Assembly (NCBI GenBank): GCA_017620135.1
Contig: JAFZQZ010000043.1
Span: 1 to 41,576, forward strand
Source: Bacillota bacterium
GTDB taxonomy: Bacteria; Bacillota; Clostridia; Lachnospirales; Bianqueaceae
Reading direction: 5' to 3'
DNA: 41,576 nt
Shown: in pieces, positions 32,744 through 40,475 of the stretch
Position numbering within the stretch: the stretch's first letter is position 1
Layout of the letters: every line of letters begins with the position of its first letter
The notes under the pieces: generated by a model
What the model was told of the DNA's origin: nothing
What the model saw: the letters and a program-made list of their open reading frames with translations, nothing else
Databases searched by the model: none
Made by a program: the position numbers and the translations under genes

Positions 32744-34113
32744 GTGTAAAAATAAAACGAGCCAAAGTTCAACCTTTTAGGTATAATGTAAATCACCACA
32801 ATCAACATATGCCGAGGAGGAAGAACAAATGGCTCAGCTAAATATTACACTAAATCAAGAAGAAATACTATCCCTTCTTAACGATAATTGTGGAGAAGCT
32901 TTCAAGAAACTTTTGCAGGAAAGCCTGAATGCGGTCCTCAAAGCCGAATCCAGGGAACAGCTTAAAGCAGATCCATATGAACGTTCAGAAGAACGCACAG
33001 ACAGCCGCAATGGGAGCAGGGAACGTTCATTAGCCACAAGGATCGGGACAATAATACTTACGGTTCCCAGACACCGGAAAGAGCCTTTCAAGAGCATGAT
33101 CTTCGATAATTACAGCCGAAGTGAAGCTGCCTTAATTGCGGTAATGACAGAGATGGTAGTAAACGGCGTGTCAACCAGGAAGGTCTCTACAGTTGTAGAG
33201 CAGCTTTGTGGGAAGAGCATTTCTAAATCATCCGTTTCGGATTTGTGTAAAGACCTCGATACTTCGGTCAAAGAGTTTAAAGAACGAAAGCTGGAAGGCG
33301 ATTATCCGTTCCTCATTGTGGATGCAACATACTTCAAAGTTCGGGAGAATCATCGAATCATATCTAAAGCTTTGATGCTTGCTCTTGGTATTAACGGAAA
33401 CGGGAAAAGGGAAATCATTGGCTTTGATCTGTATGATTGTGAGAACAAAGATAACTGGTATGACTTTCTGATGCATCTGCAGTCCAGAGGATTGGCAGGG
33501 GTAAAGATGATTACCTCTGACGCCCACGAAGGGCTCCTTAACGGAATCAAGAGAGCGTTTCCTAATGTCCCATGGCAAAGATGCCAGTTCCACTTTGCAA
33601 GGAATATAATAGACAAGACACCTAAGAAATATCAGGCAGGTCTTAGCGCTGAACTAAACAGCATGTTTCATTCAATAGACTGGAACGAAGCCAGGAAGAA
33701 GCGAGACGCCATCCTGCAGGACTATGCAGATGTAGCTCCGAAAGCAATGGAATGTCTGGATTCCGGCTTTGAAAGTGCAATGACGGTGTGTTGCTTCCCG
33801 GAAACAGTTCGAAGCGTAGTCAGGACATCGAACCACATCGAACGAATTAACAGAGAACTCAAAAGACGCTCGACAGTAATAGGTATATTCCCCAATAGTG
33901 CCTCTGTTATTCGTCTTATGGGAATGGTACTCATAGAACATCACGAGAAACTGGAATCAAGGAAAAGACTTTTCTACGCTCCAGCTTATCAAGAGATTCA
34001 GGCACTCACCGACATCCTAAAGCAGATTGCCAGGGAGCAAAAAGATTTGATGGCGGCCTGATGACCAACCGGGCAACCATTGTTACCTTACATCACCTAA
34101 AAGGATTTTACAC
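32744..34113 (+). mobile_element. IS256-family insertion sequence (ends approximate)
   Basis: The single transposase gene is bracketed by related inverted ends. GTGTAAAA near 32744 and its complement near 34113 are the outer words; CCTTTTAGGT-ATA-ATGTAA (32773-32790) and TTACAT-C-ACCTAAAAGG (34088-34104) are the inner ones. The left end has about 20 extra bases between outer and inner words. No matching 8-bp target repeat is seen, so exact borders are uncertain. Confidence 0.75.
32829..34061 (+). CDS. IS256/Mutator-family transposase
   Basis: 410 residues, full length for the family. The DDE core is visible: Asp in FLIVDATYFKVRE, Asp in MITSDAHEGLLN followed by WQRCQFHFARN, and Glu in SNHIERINRELKRR. 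It moves the surrounding element by cut-and-paste or copy-out through a circle. GAGGAGGAA lies before the ATG. Frame is intact, so the element may still be active. Confidence 0.95.
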   Translation: MAQLNITLNQEEILSLLNDNCGEAFKKLLQESLNAVLKAESREQLKADPYERSEERTDSRNGSRERSLATRIGTIILTVPRHRKEPFKSMIFDNYSRSEAALIAVMTEMVVNGVSTRKVSTVVEQLCGKSISKSSVSDLCKDLDTSVKEFKERKLEGDYPFLIVDATYFKVRENHRIISKALMLALGINGNGKREIIGFDLYDCENKDNWYDFLMHLQSRGLAGVKMITSDAHEGLLNGIKRAFPNVPWQRCQFHFARNIIDKTPKKYQAGLSAELNSMFHSIDWNEARKKRDAILQDYADVAPKAMECLDSGFESAMTVCCFPETVRSVVRTSNHIERINRELKRRSTVIGIFPNSASVIRLMGMVLIEHHEKLESRKRLFYAPAYQEIQALTDILKQIAREQKDLMAA

Positions 34114-34167
34114 ACAAATTTGGACTTGACTGAAACAAACCCAAAGATTCGCGAAAGGAGATCTGAA

Positions 34168-34767
34168 ATGCAGAAAGTCAATGTTATCACTCATAAGAGC
34201 AGTGTTTACCACATATGGGGATGTCCTTATCTGAAACATGCTGATAAAAACCATCTCCAAATACTTTCAGATTATGCTGTAAAGTCCGGTCAATACCGTC
34301 CATGTAAATATTGTGGGTACTCCAAAAATCTTCCCTTCAAAGCACAAGCTGACAAGCTATCCCGCTACTGTGAAGAAAACAATTACCAATATCAACTGGA
34401 AAAAGACAATCTCCTGATTCAGACAGATATCAGCTTCTGGAAAGTCCTGTATCTTCCCTATCGAGGGAAATTCATTCTCCTTCATGGAAATCACCGTCCA
34501 AACAGTTCTGAGATCCATCCCTATTCTGATCATATGTATCATCGGCAGAAGGATGTTCCCATGAAAGAAACACTTGGCGAATACCTCACCTATATTCGTC
34601 GCCATGATCAGGCCAAAAAGGATTTTCATAACAAACTTGATAATCTTGCCGGCCGGACCCAGATAACAAACAAAAAACATCGCAAAGGTGTTACGAAACG
34701 AGTCATGAATCTCTTCGATATGCTCGAGAAAAACGACCCATCGCTTAAACAGTACTCATTCGCATAA
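34168..34767 (+). CDS. Zinc-binding Ada-like/nuclease-associated small protein
   Basis: 199 residues from the ATG at 34168, which has AAAGGAG seven bases upstream. An in-frame ATG at 34120 lies at the insertion-sequence end and is rejected. The N-terminal block VYHIWGCPYLKHADK followed by SGQYRPCKYCGY has the Cys-x(n)-Cys-x-x-Cys arrangement of the Ada-type metal-binding fold seen at the ends of some nucleases. The rest is basic and unrecognised (LGEYLTYIRRHDQAKKDFHN). It heads the rightward gene set with the HIRAN protein and ssb, consistent with a DNA-related role; this is inference. Confidence 0.65.
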   Translation: MQKVNVITHKSSVYHIWGCPYLKHADKNHLQILSDYAVKSGQYRPCKYCGYSKNLPFKAQADKLSRYCEENNYQYQLEKDNLLIQTDISFWKVLYLPYRGKFILLHGNHRPNSSEIHPYSDHMYHRQKDVPMKETLGEYLTYIRRHDQAKKDFHNKLDNLAGRTQITNKKHRKGVTKRVMNLFDMLEKNDPSLKQYSFA

Positions 34768-34791
34768 TCAATCTGACAAGGAGAAAAAACC

Positions 34792-35100
34792 ATGAAAACC
34801 AAAACCTGTTTCTTCACTCTTACCGGCTGCCGTCATCATTATGGAGCTGATTTCCTGGAGCCCAAAACGACTGTCATTCTTCGTAAAGATCCGAAAAATG
34901 AATTCGACCATGAAGCTATTCGTGTGGAACTCGACGGTCTCGGATTGATCGGTTATGTTGCTAACAGTGTATATACCGTTCACGGTGAAAGCCTGAGTGC
35001 CGGCCGTTTGTACGACAAAATTGGAAAGAAAGCCAAGGCTAAAATTGTCTATGTCTTCCCACCTTATGGTGCTCTGTGCGAAATCAAAGTAGAAAAGTAA
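34792..35100 (+). CDS. HIRAN-domain protein
   Basis: 102 residues, nearly all one HIRAN domain: a beta strand FFTLTGCRHHYG, then TVILRKDPKNEFDHEAIRVE and LIGYVANS. HIRAN domains bind DNA ends or stalled-fork structures in eukaryotic SNF2 proteins such as HLTF; stand-alone bacterial forms are common in mobile elements and phages with unknown roles. CAAGGAG lies before the ATG. It lies 24 bp after the previous gene. Confidence 0.85.
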   Translation: MKTKTCFFTLTGCRHHYGADFLEPKTTVILRKDPKNEFDHEAIRVELDGLGLIGYVANSVYTVHGESLSAGRLYDKIGKKAKAKIVYVFPPYGALCEIKVEK

Positions 35101-35111
35101 AGGGAACACCC

Positions 35112-35372
35112 ATGAATTACTACGAAAAGGCACGTGAATTCAAACATGATTATGAGCTCTACTCGTATGAATCATTAAAGGATGTCCGTGACCAGTTGCT
35201 GAAAGACCTTCTGAATTATGAAAGCGGTGATCCGAATTATATCCCGATCGATGAAGATCTTCCTACTGCGCAGGAACAGTATCTGCTTGATCTGATATAT
35301 GCCAGAAATGTATTTGATCTGCTTTTCAGTGCATATAAGAAAGAAAGCACTATGCGTCAAAGTGGAGGTTAA
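35112..35372 (+). CDS. Small acidic protein of unknown function
   Basis: 86 residues, acidic and helical (YSYESLKDVRDQLLKDLLNY, EQYLLDLIYARNVFDLLFSA). The ATG at 35112 follows AAAGGGA just past the HIRAN stop codon, so the two are coupled; an upstream in-frame ATG lies inside the HIRAN gene. No family recognised. Confidence 0.65.
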   Translation: MNYYEKAREFKHDYELYSYESLKDVRDQLLKDLLNYESGDPNYIPIDEDLPTAQEQYLLDLIYARNVFDLLFSAYKKESTMRQSGG

Positions 35373-35378
35373 CCCAGA

Positions 35379-35759
35379 ATGGAAATAAAAGCAATCTATT
35401 GCCCGGCTTGCGGTGCTCCACTCCGAGTCAATATAGAAAATCCCATTACCTACTGCCAGTACTGCGGGTCACAGTTAAGATCGGACGGCACCTATATTGT
35501 GAATGTTACCAAAACTTATAATCACAATTATACCTACCGCGATGAATCCAGGATCAAAGAAGCAGAAGTTAAACAGGTCATCCGTCAGAAAGAATTGGCT
35601 AATCAAGCCGTGCTTACACCGATGCAGCTGCAGCAACAGGAAAGAATCCGGATGAAAGAACTGGAAGTGAAGAAAAAACAATCTGACAACAAAGCCATCG
35701 CAGCATATTTCATTGGATTTTTTATATTACTCGCTGTTATCGCAATCTTTGCTCTTTAA
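35379..35759 (+). CDS. Zinc-ribbon protein with C-terminal membrane helix
   Basis: 126 residues. YCPACGAPLRV and TYCQYCGSQL form a zinc ribbon at about residues 7-34. A charged helical middle (about 55-103, Lys/Glu/Gln-rich, likely coiled coil) leads to a final hydrophobic helix IAAYFIGFFILLAVIAIFAL. Single-pass membrane protein with the ribbon probably in the cytoplasm. It starts 6 bp after the previous gene with GGAGG. Function unknown. Confidence 0.75.
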   Translation: MEIKAIYCPACGAPLRVNIENPITYCQYCGSQLRSDGTYIVNVTKTYNHNYTYRDESRIKEAEVKQVIRQKELANQAVLTPMQLQQQERIRMKELEVKKKQSDNKAIAAYFIGFFILLAVIAIFAL

Positions 35760-35805
35760 CAGATTGTTACGATAAATTTATAATCAAATCAAACGGAGGT
35801 ACAAT

Positions 35806-36197
35806 ATGAATAAAGTAATACTTATGGGTCGTCTGACCCGTGATCCCGAAGTCCGATACACTCAAGGCAATCCTGGTACTGCTGTTGGCCGTTATTCTCT
35901 CGCTGTCAGCCGTCCTTTCAAGCGGGACGGAGAACCGGAAGCTGATTTCTTTAACATTGTAGCTTTTGGAAATCGTGGCGAATTCGCGGGAAAGTACTTC
36001 CGAAAAGGTATGCAGGTTGCTATTGTTGGAGAGCTAAGAAACAACAGCTATACTGATCGGGATGGTCATAAGCGCATCACCACTGATATTATCGCCACAG
36101 AACAGTATTTTGCCGAGAGTCGCAGTCAGAATCAACAGAACAATCAACCCACTGTGAATTCTGATTTTGCCCCTGCCGGAGCAGGCTATCAAACACC
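35806..36197 (+). pseudogene. ssb: Single-stranded DNA-binding protein, 5' part, split by IS21-family insertion
   Basis: The OB-fold of SSB is complete: MNKVILMGRLTRDPEVRY, then FFNIVAFGNRGEFAGKYFRK, VAIVGELRNNSYTDRDG and IIATEQYFAES. CGGAGG precedes the ATG. At 36197 the gene runs into the IS21-family element; reading on through the element adds about 66 foreign residues to a stop at 36399 and gives a 197-residue protein with no acidic tail. The true 3' part is at 38858-38963 and is in frame once one ACACC copy is removed; the restored SSB is 165 residues. The OB-fold may still bind DNA but cannot recruit partners through the tail. Confidence 0.9.
36193..36197. repeat. Left copy of the 5-bp target duplication (ACACC)
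   Basis: Matches 38853-38857. Both copies fall in the same ssb codon phase. Confidence 0.88.
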
Positions 36198-36340
36198 TGG
36201 ATATACCGGTGCGGTGAAACCGCCTGTCCGGAGGACTGGAAACCGCAAGTCCGGGCCTGAGGAAACCGGTATCTATGCGGCGGAGCCGCCATCCCGGAGA
36301 AATAGCTTTCCGGGATGGGGACGCCAGTTAATAGATTGCA

Positions 36341-37117
36341 TTATTCGCTCAATGCAGGATCCAGTCCGTATACTTCTCTCATGGAGCGGTAGTTGGTAGG
36401 ATCGGTCGGAACGATGTTGATCTTGTAGGCATCATGCTTGATGCGGTCGAGAATAGCTTCGGCAAGCGGACTGTCATTGCCGCCAAGCTGATCGTACCAA
36501 CCGCTGGGGTCATACTGAGAACAGAAGATCGTAGAGGACTTCTTTCTCCGTCTGTGCAGCAGTTCCAGAATGTCGTGTTGTTCAGCCTCAGTCGGTTTCA
36601 GCAGGAGCCATTCATCAATGATGAGCAGGATCGGATTAGCGTACTTTGCCTGAACCTTTTTGTAGCTGCCGTCTGTACGTGCCAGATCAAGTTCAAGGAG
36701 TAGGTCCGGCAGACGAACGTACTTTGTCTTGTATCGCTGTTTGCAGGCTTCCATGCCAAAAGCACAGGCCATGTAGGTCTTTCCACTTCCGGTAGCACCG
36801 GTGATGAACAGGTTCCGATGTTCTGTGATGTACTCGCAAGTTGCCAGCCTTTCGATCAGACTTCGGTTGAGCTTCCGTCCGGAAGTATAGTTGATGTCAG
36901 CGATATAGGCCTCCGGCTGGTCAAATCCGGCGCCCTTGATGAGGCGCTTCAGGCTGTTGCTCTTGCGGTTGTTGTATTCGATGTCGACCAGCAGACCAAA
37001 GCGATCCTCGAAAGGAACGTCTTTCATCTTAGGGTCATCCATCTGGGTGATAAAGGCATCGGACATAGATGTCAGGCGCATTTCAATGAGTTTATCGATG
37101 GTACTCTGATTGGTCAT
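36341..37117 (-). CDS. istB: IS21-family helper ATPase
   Basis: 258 residues, the usual IstB length, of the DnaC-like AAA+ group. Walker A is ITGATGSGKTYMA, Walker B is PILLIIDEWLL, and FCSQYDPSGWYDQLGG is sensor-like. IstB binds target DNA and activates IstA. GGAGG lies before the ATG, five bases after the istA stop, so the pair is translated together. Intact. Confidence 0.96.
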   Translation of the reverse strand: MTNQSTIDKLIEMRLTSMSDAFITQMDDPKMKDVPFEDRFGLLVDIEYNNRKSNSLKRLIKGAGFDQPEAYIADINYTSGRKLNRSLIERLATCEYITEHRNLFITGATGSGKTYMACAFGMEACKQRYKTKYVRLPDLLLELDLARTDGSYKKVQAKYANPILLIIDEWLLLKPTEAEQHDILELLHRRRKKSSTIFCSQYDPSGWYDQLGGNDSPLAEAILDRIKHDAYKINIVPTDPTNYRSMREVYGLDPALSE

Positions 37118-37122
37118 GATAC

Positions 37123-38670
37123 TTACCTCCTGTAGTAGTCAGCGCCGCGAGTAATGGCGTGGTTGTTCTGAGTTGATGCAGCAGTGGGAGCCTGAGACTC
37201 CGTGTCGGTTTTGTCCTGCCCGGCTGCCAGGATGTTTTTAATGCTCTTGTAGCTCGGGCTGGCTGTATAGGAGAGCGCCTTTCGGCATGCTGCTTCCAAT
37301 CGTTGGTCAGAATACTTATCTGCCAGCTTCAGAAGCCCCATACAGCTCCGGTAGGATTGCTGCTCAACCCTCTGGGAGGCAAGGATCGCGTTAACAACCT
37401 TGCAAGTATTGTTTCCGATCCGCTCTGCCCATTTACGGAAACGGTCGCCGTTCCATTCCAGATATGCCTGGTGGTCGGCCGGCATGTGTTCCGTAACGGT
37501 GCTGTACTGCCCCTTGCGGCCGAATAAACGGCGATGGGAGGCAATGCGGTTGAGATTGTAAAAGATCTCAATGATAGTGTCGCTTACCCGCACATCCACC
37601 TTGCGTTTGATGAATTCGTAAGGGACGGAGTATAGCATTCCGTCAACGGATATGTGATAATTAAACTGAACGGTGGCTTGTTTCCATTCCGCCAGTTCAT
37701 AAGGGGTAGCCGGCAGCTTGGCCAGTAATGGCAGTTCTTCGTCGCGGAAGATCTCGTACCGGGTACCCTCTTTCTTTTGGAAGGGTCGATTCACGAATGC
37801 CTTCAGCTTCTTGCGGATGGCCTGATTTAATTCAGCCAGCGAAAAGAACTGTTCATTACGAAGTGCCGCGGTGATCCAGGTGGAGATGACACCCACAGAT
37901 CCCTCAGCATTAGGCTTATCCTTTGGAGCACGGACACGGGCCGGTATGATGGCTGTGTTATAATGCTCCGCCATCTCATGGTAGATGGTATTGAGTTCCT
38001 GATTATACCAGTCATTGTTATGGATCACAGCTGTCTTGGTATTATCCGGAACCAGGATACGGGTAACACCGCCGAAGTACTCATACATATGTACATGAGC
38101 TGTGATCCAGGCACGCTGTTTCTCATCGATAAAGGCTTCAACGTAAGGGTACTGGCTGTACGTCATAACGCCTACAAAGAGAAATGCCGGGATGATCTCA
38201 CCGGTATCTGGATCGGTGATCTGAGCAGGATCTCCGGCCCAATCGACCTCGATCTGCTCACCGGGCTTTCGGTTGATATGCATCGTAGCACGGCGTTTCT
38301 GTTCATCCTGCTGGATGTAATAGCAGAACTGGGAATACATTAGGGGATCGTCGCCGGACTGGCGGCATTCCTCCAGGTATTCTGTCCAGAGGAGCTTCCT
38401 GTTGACACCATTTCGGAGCAGTTCCTTCTGGATGTAGTTGAAGTCAGGCATCCGTTTTGTTGATGACGCTTGCTCCTGTGTGGTTGGAAACAACTTCTTC
38501 GAAAGGACGGCATCGGTTTCGTTGGCTTCTAATGGCCAAAAGATGCTGAGCTCTTTGGCACGTTTAAGCACACGATTAACCGTTTTCTTGGATACACCGC
38601 TGCTGTCAGCGATGCTTTGTTGACTGAGACCCAGGCTTGCCAGGCGCAAGATCTCTCGGTACTTGGTCAT
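37123..38670 (-). CDS. istA: IS21-family transposase
   Basis: 515 residues from the ATG at 38670, chosen because AAGGAGG is eight bases upstream; an in-frame ATG at 38712 is before that site. An N-terminal helix-turn-helix (LRLASLGLSQQSIADSSGVS) is followed by the DDE integrase core: Asp in IEVDWAGDPAQ, Asp in RILVPDNTKTAV and Glu in KDKPNAEGSVG. A C-terminal Mu-type beta barrel follows. Full length and undamaged. Confidence 0.96.
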   Translation of the reverse strand: MTKYREILRLASLGLSQQSIADSSGVSKKTVNRVLKRAKELSIFWPLEANETDAVLSKKLFPTTQEQASSTKRMPDFNYIQKELLRNGVNRKLLWTEYLEECRQSGDDPLMYSQFCYYIQQDEQKRRATMHINRKPGEQIEVDWAGDPAQITDPDTGEIIPAFLFVGVMTYSQYPYVEAFIDEKQRAWITAHVHMYEYFGGVTRILVPDNTKTAVIHNNDWYNQELNTIYHEMAEHYNTAIIPARVRAPKDKPNAEGSVGVISTWITAALRNEQFFSLAELNQAIRKKLKAFVNRPFQKKEGTRYEIFRDEELPLLAKLPATPYELAEWKQATVQFNYHISVDGMLYSVPYEFIKRKVDVRVSDTIIEIFYNLNRIASHRRLFGRKGQYSTVTEHMPADHQAYLEWNGDRFRKWAERIGNNTCKVVNAILASQRVEQQSYRSCMGLLKLADKYSDQRLEAACRKALSYTASPSYKSIKNILAAGQDKTDTESQAPTAASTQNNHAITRGADYYRR

Positions 38671-38683
38671 ATGAACGACCTCC

Positions 38684-38725
38684 TTAGAATTATTTACGCC
38701 ATGACGGCGCATGTCATAATTCTAA
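38684..38725 (-). promoter_or_regulatory. Hairpin in the istA leader
   Basis: TTAGAATTAT (38684-38693) and ATAATTCTAA (38716-38725) are perfect 10-bp arms, with an inner CGCC/GGCG stem. The first arm includes the outer A bases of the istA AAGGAGG site, so folding could limit transposase translation. Confidence 0.65.
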
Positions 38726-38740
38726 GACGTCATATGTTTA

Positions 38741-38852
38741 GTTTCCATTACCGGAATAGTGGTTTCCCATTCCCGGAATTACAGTTTCCTATTTCCCGGA
38801 ATGCCGGTTTCCAAAATGCCGGACACTGGTGTCACGGAGCCCGGAATACTCA
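38741..38852. repeat. Sub-repeat array at the istA-side end of the IS21-family element
   Basis: Four units of the form TTTCC-n-CCGGAAT with 22-23-bp period (CCGGA at about 38751, 38773, 38796 and 38819) plus the terminal CCGGAATACTCA. Probable transposase binding sites. Confidence 0.8.
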
Positions 38853-38857
38853 ACACC
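38853..38857. repeat. Right copy of the 5-bp target duplication (ACACC)
   Basis: Matches 36193-36197 and continues in the ssb reading frame. Confidence 0.88.
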
Positions 38858-38963
38858 AACACAGAATTCGAATGCCCATCATCAAACACGAACACTTGCT
38901 CCGCAGTCTGATGACTTCACACCTATTGATGAAGACTTCTTAAATGAAGATCTTCCATTTTGA
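38858..38963 (+). pseudogene. ssb: ssb 3' remnant encoding the acidic C-terminal tip
   Basis: In the frame set by the ACACC repeat this encodes TQNSNAHHQTRTLAPQSDDF and ends DEDFLNEDLPF followed by TGA. The acidic stretch closing in D-L-P-F is the universal bacterial SSB tip that recruits repair and replication proteins. It has no start codon or ribosome site of its own, so it is now silent. Confidence 0.9.
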
Positions 38964-38971
38964 AAGGAAAT

Positions 38972-39022
38972 CCGGAATCAGTGGCTCTCATTCCCCGGAA
39001 TGATGACTTCCAGAATCCGGAT
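38972..39022. repeat. Second IS21-like sub-repeat array outside the element
   Basis: CCGGAAT at 38972 and 38995 and CCGGAT at 39017 recur with the same 23- and 22-bp spacing and similar internal bases (AGTGGC-TCTCATTC, GACTTCCAGAAT) as the array at 38741-38852. It lies after the ssb stop with no transposase gene; likely a leftover end of another related element. Confidence 0.5.
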
Positions 39023-39070
39023 AGGTTCGGTCTTTGCCTGAACAATCGCTCCTCAACAAAAGAACTACCG

Positions 39071-39107
39071 CCACTTATCTAACCATTGGCTTTGGTGTGA
39101 TAAGTGG
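39071..39107 (+). terminator. Terminator after ssb
   Basis: CCACTTATC (39071-39079) and GATAAGTGG (39099-39107) with inner CCA/TGG pairing, followed by CTGTTATTCATTT. It would have ended the original rightward ssb transcript. Confidence 0.6.
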
Positions 39108-39169
39108 CTGTTATTCATTTATATATTCGTTTAAGGTTGATTTGACGAATAGTCTGGATGGGTATTAGG

Positions 39170-40393
39170 TCATCTCATCAAATCATTATATAGATCTCTG
39201 ATTCCCATTAGCACAAAACCAAGATTGTTTTCTGCCTGCTTGCTAGATCCTTCTTTATGCCAGTTCTTAGGATGAACTTTCAATTCCCCATCTATGGTAA
39301 GAAGGTCCTGTTTCTCAATTCCGGCCCCATAGATATCATCGTAGGGACTTGCTTCTATGAGAACTGCATCTTCCGTATCGAGTAATGCTGAAAGAAACTG
39401 AATGTCGGACTGGGCTTTCCCAAGATTGCCATGAAAGAGGATTTCTCTAAAAGCTGTATCCCATATTCCTTGATCAAAGTTTTTTACACCTCTCCCCAAT
39501 TGCTTACATTTCCGAGGAGATGGCTCGCTCATAATCTTACTGTAGGATTCCAGGTCACCAAACAGCAACGCTTTTTCTGACATCATGTATTGTTCCGCTG
39601 TCAGATATTCTCTGCCATTAATGATGATTGGACAACCTGGATCGTGATACCATTGGGAAAAGATACCATTTTCATAACCTGCATTCTCATGCCAGAAAGT
39701 AACATAGGAATGCTTCTTTCCCAAGTCGATCTCATCAATCAGCCAGTTGATATCGTAACGTGAATAATATCGCTTTTTATGTGGTGCAATTGTCATGAGA
39801 TTTCCAAGATCCATTGCATCTCCATATGCTTTTGCTACAGCTGAATTTTGAAGCATCTTATTTATATACAGTTCTCCAGCATTACGCAGTTTGTCTAATT
39901 CCTTCTGATATGCTTGATAAGTTCTGTCATCAAACAAAACCCATTTGACTTCATCTATCTCCTGCCAGTGATCAGACAGGAATGAATTTACCGTATGTAA
40001 GGCTACTCGCGCTGCGTCTTCAACTGGATAGCCGTATACTCCAGTTGAAATTGAGGGAAATGCGATAGTCCGGATATGATTCTTGACGGCAAGCTTCAAG
40101 GAGTTTTCATAGCATTTTGAAAGCAATGTTTCTTCTCCCTGGAATCCTCCGTTCCAAATCGGACCTACTGTATGAATCACATGCTCACAAGGCAGATTAT
40201 ATGCATTGGTTATCTTGGCGTTTCCAGTTGTACATCCATTCAACCTCCGACATTCTTCCAGCAATTTTGGTCCAGCTGCTCTGTGAATAGCACCATCTAC
40301 TCCGCCACCACCAAGAAGTGACTGATTTGCTGCGTTCACGATAGCTTGAACGTTATGATCTTTTGTGATATCTCCTTTTACCAGACTGATCAT
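39170..40393 (-). CDS. Macro domain-NADAR fusion protein
   Basis: 407 residues with two ADP-ribose-handling modules. Residues 1 to about 175 are a MacroD/YmdB-type macro domain: [35 protein letters not shown] and [11 protein letters not shown], the full set for ADP-ribose binding and hydrolysis. Residues about 225-370 are a NADAR (YbiA-like) domain: [42 protein letters not shown] and [15 protein letters not shown]. Macro domains can remove ADP-ribose from proteins or thymidine (as DarG does). NADAR domains have been shown to remove ADP-ribose from guanine in DNA and to act in the DarT1 toxin-antitoxin pair. One protein could therefore reverse two kinds of marks. No DarT toxin is in view. The gene is 68 bp after the gene at 40462. 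Confidence 0.92.
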   Translation of the reverse strand: MISLVKGDITKDHNVQAIVNAANQSLLGGGGVDGAIHRAAGPKLLEECRRLNGCTTGNAKITNAYNLPCEHVIHTVGPIWNGGFQGEETLLSKCYENSLKLAVKNHIRTIAFPSISTGVYGYPVEDAARVALHTVNSFLSDHWQEIDEVKWVLFDDRTYQAYQKELDKLRNAGELYINKMLQNSAVAKAYGDAMDLGNLMTIAPHKKRYYSRYDINWLIDEIDLGKKHSYVTFWHENAGYENGIFSQWYHDPGCPIIINGREYLTAEQYMMSEKALLFGDLESYSKIMSEPSPRKCKQLGRGVKNFDQGIWDTAFREILFHGNLGKAQSDIQFLSALLDTEDAVLIEASPYDDIYGAGIEKQDLLTIDGELKVHPKNWHKEGSSKQAENNLGFVLMGIRDLYNDLMR

Positions 40394-40447
40394 ATAATTA
40401 CCTCGTCTTATTCTCTAAGAATTTTGCTTTTCTTCTCCCAGTCCCAC

Positions 40448-40475
40448 TTTATAAACACTATCTAGATTGTATCAA
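40448..40475 (-). promoter_or_regulatory. Candidate promoter of the macro-NADAR gene
   Basis: Leftward TTGATA (40475-40470), 16-bp spacer, TATAAA (40453-40448), overlapping the end of the upstream gene. Confidence 0.4.

Larger units (their letters stand above)
36198..38852. mobile_element. Complete IS21-family insertion sequence inside ssb
   Basis: 2655 bp. The ends are TGGATATACCGG on the left and CCGGAATACTCA on the right (reverse complement TGAGTATTCCGG): imperfect inverted repeats ending TG...CA, as in the IS21 family. Each end carries two or more related 22-23-bp sub-repeats containing GGTTTCC and CCGGA, as expected for IstA binding. Flanks are ACACC on both sides. It encodes istA and istB leftward. 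Confidence 0.92.

Noticed and set aside
38741..39022. Regular 22-23-bp repeats as a CRISPR array
   Set aside because: Units are imperfect, have no unique spacers and fit the transposase-binding sub-repeats of IS21-family ends.
39170..40393. A complete DarTG toxin-antitoxin system
   Set aside because: Only the macro and NADAR eraser domains are visible; no ADP-ribosyltransferase motif is found in the window, and the upstream gene is partial.
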